Shown here piece by piece: positions 1 through 11,583 of a DNA stretch of 64,000 bases. Below the pieces are notes generated by a model. The model had not been told where the DNA came from. It saw nothing but the letters and a program-made list of their open reading frames with translations, and searched no databases. Source of the DNA: Rhizophagus sp. LPA8_4_AMF (Eukaryota; Glomeromycota; Glomeromycetes; Glomerales; Glomeraceae). Both the position numbers and the translations under genes were made by a program. The DNA is taken from NCBI GenBank assembly GCA_021464525.1, contig JADRCO010000007.1, forward strand, positions 26,855 through 90,854, written 5' to 3'. Numbering within the stretch: position 1 is the stretch's first letter; each line of letters begins with the position of its first letter.

Positions 1-1555
1 ACAATACATATTGTTATTACATTTTTCATGTGTTAAAATTTTACTGCGTATGAGGCCAAAAATTTTGTGATAAACTATATCGTAATTAATTTCTTGGTGT
101 GTCGAATAATTTTTTTATTTAAAATTAAATAATTTAAGCGTCAGTGTACTGTACACCGATTACAAGAGGTAAGTGTTAGATATAATATAAGTAAATTTAT
201 AAAAAAAAAAAAGAGTATCGAAATCATAAAATAAATTTAAAATATATTATTAAATATAGTAATTCATAGCGAAAATGAATTTAAATCGCAAGAATTATTT
301 TTGATTAAATCAGTAGAGCTTCCGTGGAAATAGATTGACATTTAAAGAATCACCAGCAGCAACAGACGTATTACTTTATTGTTAATATCGTAGCAGAACA
401 ACAGATTTCTCAGGATTCTTCTGACATGATTGTTTAAAATTTATTCATTTCGTTATTGGTTGGTTATTTCTCTTGTATTGCATTTCTAAATGATTTTGAT
501 TTAAATCCGGTAAAGATTTTTTATCTGCGATTATTTCATATTCGAAAATTTCAATCTTAATTTGAATCAACGCTGTAATGATATTGATGTTACGTGATAT
601 ATGTATAATCTTTAATCCTTGAGAAAATTTTTAGAAATGAGATTTTAAAAAATTATAAAGTGATCTTACGATGCGCGGATGATTGGCATGTACAATAAAA
701 CATTCATATATAAGCAGGATGAATTCTGTACGTATAAATTGACCGATTTTTCAAGATCGAGCAAACAACTTCAATTTCCAATAATTATACATTCAGTACG
801 TTTTCTCTTCATTAAAGTTAGCGGCCAATGTTGGTAAATAAATTTGAATTGATACATATTATAGAACTGGGAGAAGTATATTGATATCTAATTTCGAACA
901 TTAAATCCATGATTTCGTATACGAGATTTTCCTTTGTCCGGACAAAATTTTGACAGACAATAATGATATTTAATTTAAAGAAATATAATTGAGAAATTAA
1001 TTAAATTTTTTATTGAGAGACTTAATTCAGTAGGTTTGTAGTAATTATTCGTACTTAAGTTTATATAGCATTTACACAATTTAGGAAATAGAAAATTGTA
1101 ACTTAGCATTATAATAAGATAGTAGTCATAGTACATTAAGGCAATTAATAATCTTGATATTCAAATTTTTTGTAACTGAAATAAACGGGCGACAGCAAAT
1201 ACAACTTTTAAGAGAAATTCATAGTCGATATACCACTTCTGATCTCTTTTTTTTTCACTATATTATAATATAATATAAGTTCGTCAGATGGCGTCTTTGA
1301 TCTGTGCAACATCCCAAAATTTGGATTTTTACTGTATCTCGCCAAATATTCTATTTCATAATTTACGTATAATAAATAAATAAATAAAATTATATATATA
1401 TTAAATATTTTTAATGGGTATCTAAACAAATAAACAGTCAAAATATTAATACAAATATGTAATTATTGTATGAATCCACGACCACACTTTATAGATTTAA
1501 TAAATTAAATTAATATGTATTCTTATTAATGATACAAATCATATGTAGTAAATCT
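1..1555. other. intergenic, no gene seen
   Basis: AT-rich sequence with scattered stops in all frames. I see no exon chain, RNA gene or clear repeat here. It lies downstream of the gene on the minus strand that ends at 1556. Confidence 0.5.
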
Positions 1556-2116
1556 TTAACCATAAAAATTGTTAAATCTAAGAGAATTTTGTTGTTGTTG
1601 TTGTTGTTGTTGCTGTTGCTGTTGAAATTGGGGTTGAAAGTTATTCGTAATAAAATGTTGATTATTAGAAACATTAGAATTTACATAACTTTCATTAACA
1701 GAATTTCCACCGATATTGGAGATCAATTGATTTTGATTTAATTGTGACGCGATGGAATTTATAACGTCCAGCTTATTATTTAAATTCATATTAAGATTAG
1801 ACTTTGGTCTAATAATAATTTCATATCCAGGAATTTCGAATTTAATGTCGACACATTGATTTACATCTTGTTGAGGAGGAATGTTTGGTGAATTAACAGA
1901 ATATGGTAAACTATTAGTAGCATACTGCTGCGGTGCATAGGAATAATCCGGATAAACTGAATTAAGAGAGTTTACACATGGTGTTGGAGAAATAATATCA
2001 TTGTTAGTCATGGTCGGAAAAGGAATATATTGAACTTGATTATCGTTAGTTAATTGTTGTAAATTATTGTTATCAAACTTGTCATAAAAAGATCCGGCGA
2101 AATTGGATTTATTCAT
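1556..2116 (-). CDS. FEIPG-motif Asn/Gln-rich protein, member A
   Basis: Intronless 186-aa frame starting ATG-AAT-AAA and ending just after a Gln run. I do not recognise a named family. The protein is dominated by Asn, Gln, Ser, Tyr and Pro and is probably disordered. The exception is one ordered-looking block at about residues 90-107, reading IKFEIPGYEIIIRPKSN. The same block occurs in the predicted proteins at 8775-9311, 11584-12135 and 15182-16063, which also share the Asn-rich flanks and a C-terminal Gln-rich tail ending in an Asn-Tyr/Phe-Gly-like motif. There is no signal peptide or membrane segment. The Gln run is encoded by an almost pure CAA tract (seen as TTG repeats at 1590-1625), so its length is probably polymorphic. 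Conservation of the motif among paralogues argues that it is a real gene; the function is unknown. Confidence 0.6.
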   Translation of the reverse strand: MNKSNFAGSFYDKFDNNNLQQLTNDNQVQYIPFPTMTNNDIISPTPCVNSLNSVYPDYSYAPQQYATNSLPYSVNSPNIPPQQDVNQCVDIKFEIPGYEIIIRPKSNLNMNLNNKLDVINSIASQLNQNQLISNIGGNSVNESYVNSNVSNNQHFITNNFQPQFQQQQQQQQQQQQNSLRFNNFYG

Positions 2117-3402
2117 TTTTAAATAATTTAATAATAGTAAATATGGGATGTCAAAATAAAATTTATTAAGTTGAAATTTGGAATGAAATTAATTCAGGCA
2201 TACTGATCAGACTTTTATAATACTTTTTCAATTTCAGTTTTTTACAGTTTTCAACCTAATGCAGTAAATGTTTTGTAGATTGTCCGTATTTTATTATAAA
2301 TCTTCTTTCAACTTCTTTCATTGTTTATTTCTAACTACCTTTTGCAGTTGCCTAATGCAGATAGCTTCATTTATCATTTCTTTATTGTAAAACTCCTTTC
2401 ATTGTTCCATTGCTTCTATATACATCGTCTATCTTCGTCTATCACTAATGTGATTTGGATATTTATATTCATAACGTTGTGCCGGGATTTAATAAACGAC
2501 ATGACAATCGTGACCCAGCAAGCCAAAAGTTTCTTGCCGAATATAGGAATGGTGATATCATAATTATATAACTTTTTTTGGGATATCAAAATAATTTGCG
2601 AAATGTTCTGTGTAACATTGATATTCTATTAATAATTATGAATGAATTCTAGTTCGATTCGTACGATTTAAAGATTATTATTCATAAAAATCTTATTTTT
2701 GCATTTCAACAATTTTAATTTGTAAATATTCTTCACCAATTTTCGATAAAGCGACATTTTCATAGAAAATGTTTCATAGAAAATGTACAAGTGCAATATT
2801 AATATTATTTCATAATAACGGAAAATTATCTTTTAATCATACATTTTGTTTTATTTTCTTCTGTGACACGAACTGCCCAGAAAACCTGCATAATATATTT
2901 CTCATTTTATAATAGTACAAATTTAGGTTTCTACAGCATTAATATTTATTTGTCTTATTTTTAACTCAGTGGCGGTATTTTATTTTAACCAGCCCCAGTT
3001 TTCTTGTAAATCCTTACCAAAAATTTGTTTAAACATAATGTCATTTTCTTCAAAAATGATTAAGGAATGTCTTGGCAATATACCTAAAATAAAACAAAGG
3101 TTACTTTATATGGATTTTGAATTGATGAAACTTGTGTAATTATAATATGAATGTTTAGGTTTTAAATATTTAAATGTGAATGTTGGGTTACATTACAAGT
3201 TCCGTATTCCGATTGCCACACTTTTAAATACAAAGAGTAATCTTGACCAACCATTTTTTTCCGTTTTTTTCTTTTTTTTTCACGCCACATCTATATTAAT
3301 CCTACTAATACTAAAAAAAAATTTTAAATTTCTTTTAAAATTCTATTATTTTCTATTTCTCTTTTACTATTATAATCAAATACTTTTTTTTCGCGTTAAA
3401 AT
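2117..3402. other. intergenic between divergent genes
   Basis: 1.3 kb between the minus-strand FEIPG-motif gene A and the plus-strand C2-domain gene, so it should contain both promoters. I see only AT-rich sequence with no repeat or coding evidence. Confidence 0.5.
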
Positions 3403-4996
3403 ATGACTGAACAAAAAAGACTTGGTACGCTTATAGTTGTTGCCATGGAGGCGGTAAGCACATCAAAATATTTTTTACTCCATTTCCTTAGCTAAGAAAT
3501 AAATGTTTTAGCTCAAAAAAAAAATATGTTGTTTAGTATAATATTTTAACTGAACACTCTGTTATAGCGTAGTTTTTTTAAATAACGTATTATATTTACC
3601 TTTTTAATATGATATAGAGGAATTTAAGTACTCGCGATATTGTTGGAAAAGGAGATCCATTTGTTGCTTTTCATTTGGATGGTGATTCAAAAAGGATAAG
3701 AGCCGAAAAAAGAGGTGGCCAACACCCTAAATGGGACGAAGAAGTACGTTTTAGTGTTATGAAGAATACCTCTAAAAAAATGAAGATTCAGGCGTTTAAT
3801 GACGATAAACGGGATCCTGTTCTTATTGGGGACGCAACCATAGATTTATCTGAAGTTTTGGAAAAATCCGAATGGGATGGTAAGTTTACTAATTACTCTT
3901 CTATTAATTAATTTCAAATAAATCTTAAATTAATTTTTTAATTATAATTATGATAGCATGGCATGAAATTAATTATCGTAGCAAGTATGCCGGCGAAGTT
4001 TCACTTGAGATGACATTTTATTATGACGTAAGTTAAATTTTTTAGAATAATTTTTTTTTTTTAAAAAAAAAAAAAAATTGAATGATTATAATAACTTAAT
4101 TCTAAAATTATAGGAACCTCCACCACAGAAACTTGTACATAATCAACCTGTACATAGTAATTCTTTACCTCCCCAAACACAAACACCAAATTCGTACCCA
4201 AATTCAGCATCTCACATTGCTCCTCCTCCAGTTGTGAATAAACCTATATCTGCTCCATCTGCTTATCCTCCATCAAATGTTTATCCCCCTACTTCTACAA
4301 CTCCAAATGTTTATCCTCTTCCTAATTCTTCAAATGTTTATCCTCCTCCTAATTCTTCAAATGTTTATCCTCCTCCTAGTTCTACAGCTCCTTCAAATGT
4401 TTATCCTCCTAATACAGCTCCTTCAAATGTTTATCCTCCCCATAATTCTCCTCCCCAATCTCAACCACCACAATTCTTTGGTCCTAATCGAACGCAATCA
4501 CCTGTTTCTACTTCTCAATATCCTCCAGCGGTAACTAATGTTAAATTTATTATTATTGTTATTATTATTATTATTATTATTAGAAAGGTTTATTAATTAA
4601 AATACTTCTTTATTCTTGAAATAGACATCTCCAGCAAATGTATACCCACCACCTCCACAATCACAAGGTTTTCCTCCTGCTTATCCACCGATATCTTCTC
4701 CACCGGTATCTTCTTCTTCATCTTTTAGGCCAATTAATGCTCCTATTCGACACGATAGTGGTAATTTGGCTTTCCCGATACCGATTCCAACTCCCATTAC
4801 CGGCAATAGTTCATATCCTCAATCTGGTGTTTATCCACCCAGTAACTATCCACCTAATAATAATCCTTACCCACCACCTAATAACATTTATCCTCCTCCA
4901 GTTTCTGGTGGAAATATATATCCACCACCTCAAAATACCTTTAATCAAGGTTACCCACCAAATCCTTACCCGCCAAGTGGTGGTGGGTACTATTAA
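3403..4996 (+). CDS. C2-domain protein with Pro/Tyr-rich tail (Fic1/Inn1-like)
   Basis: Five exons: 3403-3453, 3618-3879, 3957-4027, 4114-4530 and 4625-4996, giving 390 aa. Residues about 6-125 form one C2 domain, with GTLIVVAMEARNL as the first strand and loop, then VGKGDPF, RGGQHPKWDEEV and the closing strand EVSLEMTFYY. The remaining ~260 residues are low complexity: tandem NVYPP-type pentapeptides and many proline clusters (potential SH3 ligands). Fungal proteins of this layout (S. pombe Fic1, S. cerevisiae Inn1) act at the cytokinetic ring, where the C2 domain is linked to membrane ingression and the PxxP tail recruits SH3 partners. The role here is inferred from domain order; another membrane-binding C2 protein cannot be excluded. 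The intron at 4531-4624 holds an ATT microsatellite. The start was chosen because it opens directly into the first C2 strand. Confidence 0.75.
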
Positions 4997-5353
4997 ATTT
5001 AGTTTAATGGGGATATAATAATGAATGGACAATTATATAAATTATTATCAAGTTAAATTATTAATTTGGTCTATTAAATTTTTTTTTATATAATAGTTAT
5101 TGTAAATTTCTTCTCATAATGTTAAATTATAGAATCTATATTTGATTTATACACACATATATATAATATTATATACTATATACCATTGATATTTTATTTA
5201 TTAAATTAAAAATTCTCATTTTTTTTATTAAACTATGTATTAATTATAAATTGTCTTTTAAAGAGTATACAAAATATATTATATTTTCTTTTTATACTAA
5301 ATAATATATAATAATATCAAATAATACATAATTAATATTAATAATGATTAATA
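4997..5353. other. short intergenic between convergent genes
   Basis: 357 bp separating the 3' ends of the C2 gene (+) and the DUF218 gene (-). It is A/T-rich with TATA-like simple sequence, and must contain both polyadenylation regions. Nothing else was seen. Confidence 0.5.
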
Positions 5354-6559
5354 TCAATATTCCCAAGGTAGTTTATCAGGGTATAATTGTATCCGATCTT
5401 CAGGACAATAATTAAGTAATGGAGATAATTCTGGACAACTAATTTGGTAAGGATGGCTATCAAAAAAAAAAAAAAAAAAAAAATAAAAAAATTAAAATAT
5501 ATATATATATAATTAGAAATTTGAATGTGGATCATCAAATGCTTACCTTCTTCTATAAGGATTTCTAGTTAATTTTTTATCTAATAATTTACCATGACAA
5601 CCATATAAATCCTGTTTAAAGGGTCCCAAAGAATTGACACTCTAAAAAGAATAAAAAAAAAAAAATTTAATAATTTTTTTAATAATAATTTCAAAATGAG
5701 TATTATTAAATAAATATAGAGTATAATAATTACCTCACCAACAAATCTACCTAAAGGACTTGTATTATCAGGATCAATACCAATATAATTAAATCTATCT
5801 AAAGGAAATTTCAACGCGAATCTATGTAATTCTAAAAACCTTTTCTTTTTAAATTGAAAACCTATTACAGTTATATTTCTTGGATAACTATTTGTATACT
5901 CATTAAATCTACATATTGAGAATAATAAATTTTCATATGAATCTCTCGCATATTCTTCAGTTATTATTCTTGTATTTAATGATGTGGTGGAATTTATGGT
6001 TGAAGATAAATTAAGGTTAAGTGATTGCGCTAATATCTAAAAAAAAAAAAAAAATAATATTAGAAAAAAAGGAATTTTCTTTTTAAATATATAAAAAATA
6101 ATTATTGGTAACTAACATAATAACTTTGTGCTTCACTTCGTGGTCCAGCGGATGGTCTAGTTTGCCCTCTTTTAAATTTTTTTTTAAAAAAAAAAAAATA
6201 AAATAAGAATTTTTCAAAATAAAAAGTTCTTTCTTTTTCTTTAATAACTAATAATATATAACCTTACCCGCTAAATATTAATAAAGATTCATCATTTTCT
6301 TTAACTAATTCAATTCCTTTTTTAACATGATTAATAAAAGCTTTAACTTGACCATTTCCTTTTTGATAATCTTCTAAAATCCAATTTTCTTCATTCTCCT
6401 CATTTCCTATTTCATGATTATTATTACCACCACCCAAATAAATTGCGTGACCTGTTACGATAATTAAATCTTTTAATTTAGGGTATGATACATTAGGTAA
6501 AAAAATTTGGGTTGAATTATTATATAAAATTTCTTTATTATTACTATCATTATTATTAC

Positions 6560-6599
<40 letters not shown>

Positions 6600-6791
6600 T
6601 TCTGATATAAGATATTCTAAATCATCTTCTAAATAACAATTAATAAAATGATATAAATTAATCGTTATAGAACATATTATTAATATAGTAAAAAATCCGA
6701 ATAATATATTACTTTTTAAAGTTTTATTTAAAAAGAATCTATTTGGTGATGATAAAGTTGGTTGAGAATTAAATAATGGTAATAATGACAT
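5354..6791 (-). CDS. DUF218/YdcF-like membrane-anchored protein
   Basis: Five exons on the minus strand: 6791-6268, 6168-6117, 6036-5734, 5641-5547 and 5456-5354, giving 358 aa. A single N-terminal transmembrane segment lies at about residues 28-50, followed by an Asn homopolymer coded by an AAT repeat (about residues 67-80). The DUF218-like domain follows: strand DLIIVTGHAIYLGG, the signature SGGQTR built across the first splice junction, then PRSEAQSYY and ARDSYENLLFS, which match the conserved Glu and Asn positions of the DUF218 (YdcF/SanA-type) fold. The C terminus is Pro/Tyr-rich and ends PWEY. Fungal relatives are conserved proteins without a firmly assigned reaction. The biochemical role is unknown; topology suggests a type II membrane protein. 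Family call moderately sure, start and introns well supported by phase. Confidence 0.72.
6550..6600. repeat. ATT/AAT trinucleotide microsatellite inside CDS
   Basis: A run of ATT units on the + strand encodes the Asn homopolymer of the DUF218-like protein. A length change by whole units would keep frame. Confidence 0.85.
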
Positions 6792-7449
6792 TTTTAAAAA
6801 ATATATATTCTTTGCTTCCCTCCTTTTTTTTTTTAAAAAAAAAGAGAAAAGAAAAGAAAAGAAAAGAAATCCCTTTTTTTTTTGAAGGGATTTTTTTTTT
6901 AAGCGAATAGTATAAATAACAACTGCAGAATGTAAATCTTTTTACTATTGGTCAGTTGATATTCGAATTTTTTTTTTTATGTTACATGAATTATAATTTT
7001 TTATATCAAACTTGTTAATTTAGCTGGATATAAATAGGGTATTAAATTATAAATTATACAATATACATTACACAAGTACAATATATGAACTATAAATAAA
7101 CATAAATACGGTAAATGTGTGATATTCTCTAACCCGGTTTTGGAAGTAAAAACAAAGCTCAAAGAGTCTTAATAGAATTTCCAAATAAGAGAAATTGTAA
7201 ATTTTATTTATCCAATGATTCTTTTAATTTTTGAAACTTTCATGATTCATCATGTTACAACAATTTCAACAACAACTGCAGCAACAACTGCAATATGCAA
7301 AAACAATTACGTTCAAAAGCTTATTGATCTCGCTCAGCCTATTAGGACCATTACGATCTTGGTAGACCGTTATTTTGTCAGTAAAAAGGATGTGGATAAA
7401 ATACGGTTATGTATAAAAGTAATACGTTTACTCTCCCATCCAATAATTA
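6792..7449. other. intergenic, low complexity
   Basis: Upstream of the DUF218-like gene. It contains purine-rich AAAAG repeats and mirrored A/T runs at 6825-6900, then unremarkable AT-rich DNA. A short CAACAACTG repeat at 7258-7295 could be a remnant of a Gln-coding stretch, but no frame is kept. Confidence 0.4.
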
Positions 7450-7596
7450 CCTTGTTTTATTAAAATTAAGCACCCCTCGAAAATAAGCACCTCCTAAATT
7501 CTTTATGCAAAAGTTAGTATCAAAAATAAGCATTACCCCAAACTTTTCGACCAAAATTCTCGCAAAATAAGGGTGCTTAATTTCGATAAAATGCGG
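7450..7596. mobile_element. 147-bp TA-flanked MITE
   Basis: Terminal inverted repeats of about 27 bp: the left end reads CCTTGTTTTATT then AAAATTAAGCACCCC, and the reverse complement of the right end reads CCGCATTTTATC then GAAATTAAGCACCCT. TA dinucleotides flank both ends (7448-7449 and 7597-7598), as in Tc1/mariner-type insertions. There is no coding capacity. Confidence 0.65.
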
Positions 7597-7949
7597 TATA
7601 ATATATCAAAGAAAAATTTAAGTGAAAATTAGTGTGACGTTGTATCAATCCCAATCGCAACATTTAACGGATTAAGGTAATCCTTAAATGAATAATTGAA
7701 AAAACAAAAAAAAGTAAGGATTTGAAATTTCCGAGTAATTCTATTAGAAACCTTTAATTTTGTCAAAAAAGGAAAACTCTATTATTGCATAATTATTATG
7801 ATAAACTCATTTAACAACAAAACAAATAAAAAGGTTGTTATTTATTAATGATTATCAAATCTGTTTAACCAAAACATTTTTTTGATACACAAAAAAAAAT
7901 TTGATGTTTACGTAAAAAAAAACCGAGCGTATTGAAACTTTTGAAATGT

Positions 7950-7987
<38 letters not shown>

Positions 7988-8267
7988 TTTTTGATATTAC
8001 ATATAATTTTAGTTGGTTGAAATCAACTGAACTGGTTAATTTTTAAGCTAATTTTTCATAATTAATTTTTCAGAATTTCAAGTATTTTAAAGAAAATCAA
8101 TGTGTCGAAATCTCAATCTACAATTATATTCTGTAAGTCACTATAAATAAAGCATTCACTTATACAATTATTAAATCCTAATCAAGAAATTTCCCTTTTT
8201 GTTTTCTATTATAAAAGTACCATCGCAAATAGCAATTAATCAAATATATCAAGATAAAATCTTCAAA
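7597..8267. other. intergenic, no gene seen
   Basis: AT-rich DNA with a poly-A run of about 30 bases at 7951-7980. No coding or RNA signal was found. Confidence 0.4.
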
Positions 8268-8512
8268 ATGTGTCAAAATCACAATTTTTTCGACATATCG
8301 AATATAAATTTATTCTTATAATTTAATAATCAAACTCCGGTATATCGAAGGTTTCGGTTTTATCGAAAGATCGAGATTGTCTGAGTACATTTATTCATTC
8401 TTCAAATACCTTTGACTGCGGGAATGTCATACTTTTCCATTGCGGATGTATCATCACAAATCAAAATCAAAACTATGTTGATGGAAATTCCGCAATTGAT
8501 ATGAGTACTATG
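8268..8512 (+). pseudogene. truncated relic of an FEIPG-motif gene
   Basis: The beginning matches the starts of the intact paralogues: TCTTCAAAATGTGTCAAAAT here against ATTCAAAATGAGTCAAAAT at 11579. Positions 8455-8496 match the 3' half of the gene at 8775-9311, with AATCAAAATCAAAACTATG against AATCAAAATCAAAATTATG, followed by a shared GGAAATTCCGC. The middle, including the conserved motif, is lost and no open frame survives. Confidence 0.6.
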
Positions 8513-8774
8513 TTATTTTGTTTTTTTCTATAGACTTACATTAAATTTTTTTTTTTTTTGTATTTGCTTTAAAATTTTTATTAAAGTAATACAAAATAAA
8601 TCACTCTGAATTTATTTTGTAAATAAAAGTTTTCCATACGCCAAAGAGTAACTGTTGATCATTCAACGGAGAATTATTTAAAGGCCGAAAAAAAAAAATA
8701 AAAAAAATAAAGAAATAAAAAAATAAAAAATAAAAAATAAAAAATTTCCTATAATTTATACAAATATATTTAAA

Positions 8775-9311
8775 ATGAATCAAAATCACAATTTCTCTCA
8801 TAACCCCCAATTAGCTGATTTACAAGCGGGTGGTCAAGACAATTTAGACACTTTTTACAATTATGATTCTCTTTTCATGAATGCTTTTAATACTTCGCAA
8901 AATCGGTTTCATGCATCGCATGGTAATATTAATACTAATGGACACTATTCAAATGTTAACTTACCGGATACAACTTCTCAACCACAATTAAATCGAAGTA
9001 ATATCTTTATATTCGAAATTCCTGGTTTTGAAATTATTATTAGACCGAAGTCTAATCAATTTATGAATTTAACCAATTTAAACATCCCTTCAATGAATTC
9101 TTACTCTTCCGTTGCGGGTATGTCATCAACTTTAAATCAAAATCAAAATTATGTTAATGGAAATTCCGCTAGTGGAAATTATGATGTAAATAACATGAAT
9201 ACTATTAATATGCAAAATGGTTTAAATAATAATCAATCTTTTATTACGAATAACTCTCAATATCAATTTCAACAACAAAATTCTCTTGGGTATAATAGCT
9301 ATCACGGTTAG
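8775..9311 (+). CDS. FEIPG-motif Asn/Gln-rich protein, member B
   Basis: Intronless 178-aa frame starting MNQNHNFSH. Composition is Asn/Ser/Gln/Tyr-rich. The only ordered block is at about residues 77-95 and reads IFIFEIPGFEIIIRPKSN. The N terminus contains an ADLQAGG-type segment also visible in the frameshifted copy at 11584. The C-terminal tail has FITNNSQYQFQQQNSLGYN, close to the tail of member A (FITNNFQPQFQQQ). No signal peptide, transmembrane helix or known domain is visible. An A-rich tract (8684-8745) precedes the start. The frame is intact, and its neighbours on both sides are decayed copies of the same family, so the locus seems to have expanded by local duplication. The function is unknown; prion-like or scaffold behaviour can only be guessed from composition. 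Confidence 0.65.
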   Translation: MNQNHNFSHNPQLADLQAGGQDNLDTFYNYDSLFMNAFNTSQNRFHASHGNINTNGHYSNVNLPDTTSQPQLNRSNIFIFEIPGFEIIIRPKSNQFMNLTNLNIPSMNSYSSVAGMSSTLNQNQNYVNGNSASGNYDVNNMNTINMQNGLNNNQSFITNNSQYQFQQQNSLGYNSYHG

Positions 9312-9595
9312 ATTTTTAAAATTGGTAAATTGATTGTTAAGATTTTAAGAACTTATATAATAACAAATTATTTAATTTTATTTTATTTAAACGCTAAAAA
9401 TTTATTCGATTTTCATATTATATTTTACCATTTGTAGTAAATTTTTTTTGTGTTACTATAATTAATAAAATACATATTTTATACCTTACTATTTATTTAA
9501 TGCGTAAGTTTACGGAACCGAGTAATATATTCAGCGAACCATTTTTCTATTATCTTTACCCCAACAAAAAAAAACATACATTTTACACAATTTTC

Positions 9596-9785
9596 ATTCA
9601 GAAATTTGCGATTAACTGATCTACAAGCATATATAGTTAGTTTATATACTTTTTACGACTACATCGATCAAACTCGATCAAACACCTATTTTAATCTAAT
9701 ACTGTCAGCTCAGCTACGTAATATTGTTCCTGCACTGTTCCCCACACATCGCAGGATAGTAGTACTATACTACTATTATTTTATA
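9596..9785 (+). pseudogene. decayed FEIPG-family 5' fragment
   Basis: The segment CGATTAACTGATCTACAAGC matches CGATTAACTGATTTACGTGC at 11618 in member C. The order then continues with ACTTTTTACGACTACA (ATTTTTACGATCACA in C), CTGTCAGCTCAGCTACGTAA (CTGTCAATTCAGCTTCGCAA in C) and ATAGTAGTACTATACTACTA. The start codon region and the conserved motif are missing. Confidence 0.6.
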
Positions 9786-11583
9786 ATTTATCATTATATA
9801 TAATCATAATTTGTACAAATTTGATTTTAATAAAATATATTTTTGTATTTTAATATCACACTACTTATTTTTAAGATACATTTACGTCTTTCCGAGGCAT
9901 GTGATGATCGCATGATTTTTGCAGTAAACCCGAACTCAAAATTTTATTCACTTACTTTACTAAATCAATGTACGTTTGAAGAAAACAACTTTGATTTTCG
10001 ATTCCTGAACTTCTTTTATACAGTTAGAATCAGTATAGGCATATTATTTTAGAAACTAATAATAAATATACAAAATATACGTGCTTTAGAAATGTCGTTA
10101 GTAACTTATCTAGTAATTTATGTTTAAAGTATTAACCATCCAGATAAAATATAAACTAGCCATGAATTTTGTAAATATATATAGTCAAAACAAAAAAATA
10201 AAATAAAATAACGTAGAGATGATGCAAGAAAAAACTTTAAATGCTATAGTATTTACTGTATTAATGCATTATATTTAAAATTAGATCAGAAAAAAAAGAA
10301 AATGGTAAATTTCAATTCGCAATTACATAACATAATAAACTTTTTAATTTCGCATTCGAGAAATAATGCAAATTGTAATAGTACGAATTATATATTGATC
10401 ATTCGTATTCTACGCATAATCACATTAACAAACGACAATAGGGCCATTGTCAATCTTTTCAAGCTACGAGTTACTTCAGTTTATAGATTATAACATAAGT
10501 AGCATACATACATGGCGGTAGATTGATATATTCGATCACGAAATTTTGTTATAGTTAATTGTCGTTGAGGTGAGGATAAGTAGCATAAATGACTGTAGGT
10601 TGATATATTCGATTACAAGATTTTACTTACAGTGTTGAAATGAAGAAATGTTGATTAATCAATAATATTATTAAAGGGTGTGTAATATTCGATAATAGGA
10701 TTTTCACCCACTAAAAAAAAAAGGTTTCCTTAATAAAAACAATCCCGAGTCATAAAAAATTTGTGTTTATGTAATATTGTATAATAAATGTGCAATAAAA
10801 TGATAAAATACATATATTAGCATAAGATTTAGCCACATCACACATTTCAACCTATTATTGGTGAATTCCGAATATAAAATTTACCATTTATCTTTTAATT
10901 TTTTCTGGTAGAGAATTTTTTGTTTATTTACAGATTTTTTTTTATATGATCTTTCATTATTATGATCTTACATATGTTTCCTTCTGTATTATAAATAGAG
11001 TTTCTGCTCTTTTTGTGGCTTTTTTTTTTGATAAACATTTATATACCTTATTTTTATTTTTTTGATTGATCCAAAAAAATATTATTACTTATCTTTGTGT
11101 TATAATACTTAATTGCGGTGGTGGAATATATTGATTCTATTATTCATAATCACATGATTAGCTTTCAATACATAATCTTTTATTTTTACGTGCACATTTC
11201 CGGAAAAAAGCTTGATTACACTTGTTTTTTCAATCCTGATATAGTAAATTTAAATAACATTCGAATAACAAATATATTTCACATGGATCAGTGTACTTTA
11301 CTTTACCATTTATAAAGTTGACGTAAATACATTTTGGTATTATTTATTACATTTTGATGCATTATTAAATACATATTTCTTTGCATCTTGCTTTATTTGT
11401 ATACTATGCTTTGTCATGGCCGCTATACTGATTGATCAAACAAATGTTCACAATTTAAATTTTGCATCAAGTTCTAAAAGTTTTGATTTCACTGCGGTGA
11501 TTTATATTTTTTTTTTAATAATAAAAGAAGCACATCGCAATTATCTTTTTTTCATATCTATAATTCACAAAAGTATATTCAAA
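9786..11583. other. intergenic with degenerate direct repeats
   Basis: 1.8 kb between family copies. It contains two direct copies (10497-10550 and 10578-10630) sharing AGTAGCATA and GATATATTCGAT followed by a partial third ATATTCGATAATAGGATTTT at 10686. Otherwise AT-rich with no coding evidence. Confidence 0.5.

Noticed and set aside
4277-5032. Leu/Ile-rich frames overlapping the C2 protein tail
   Set aside because: Out-of-frame readings of the CCT/TAT-rich repeat coding for the Pro/Tyr tail.
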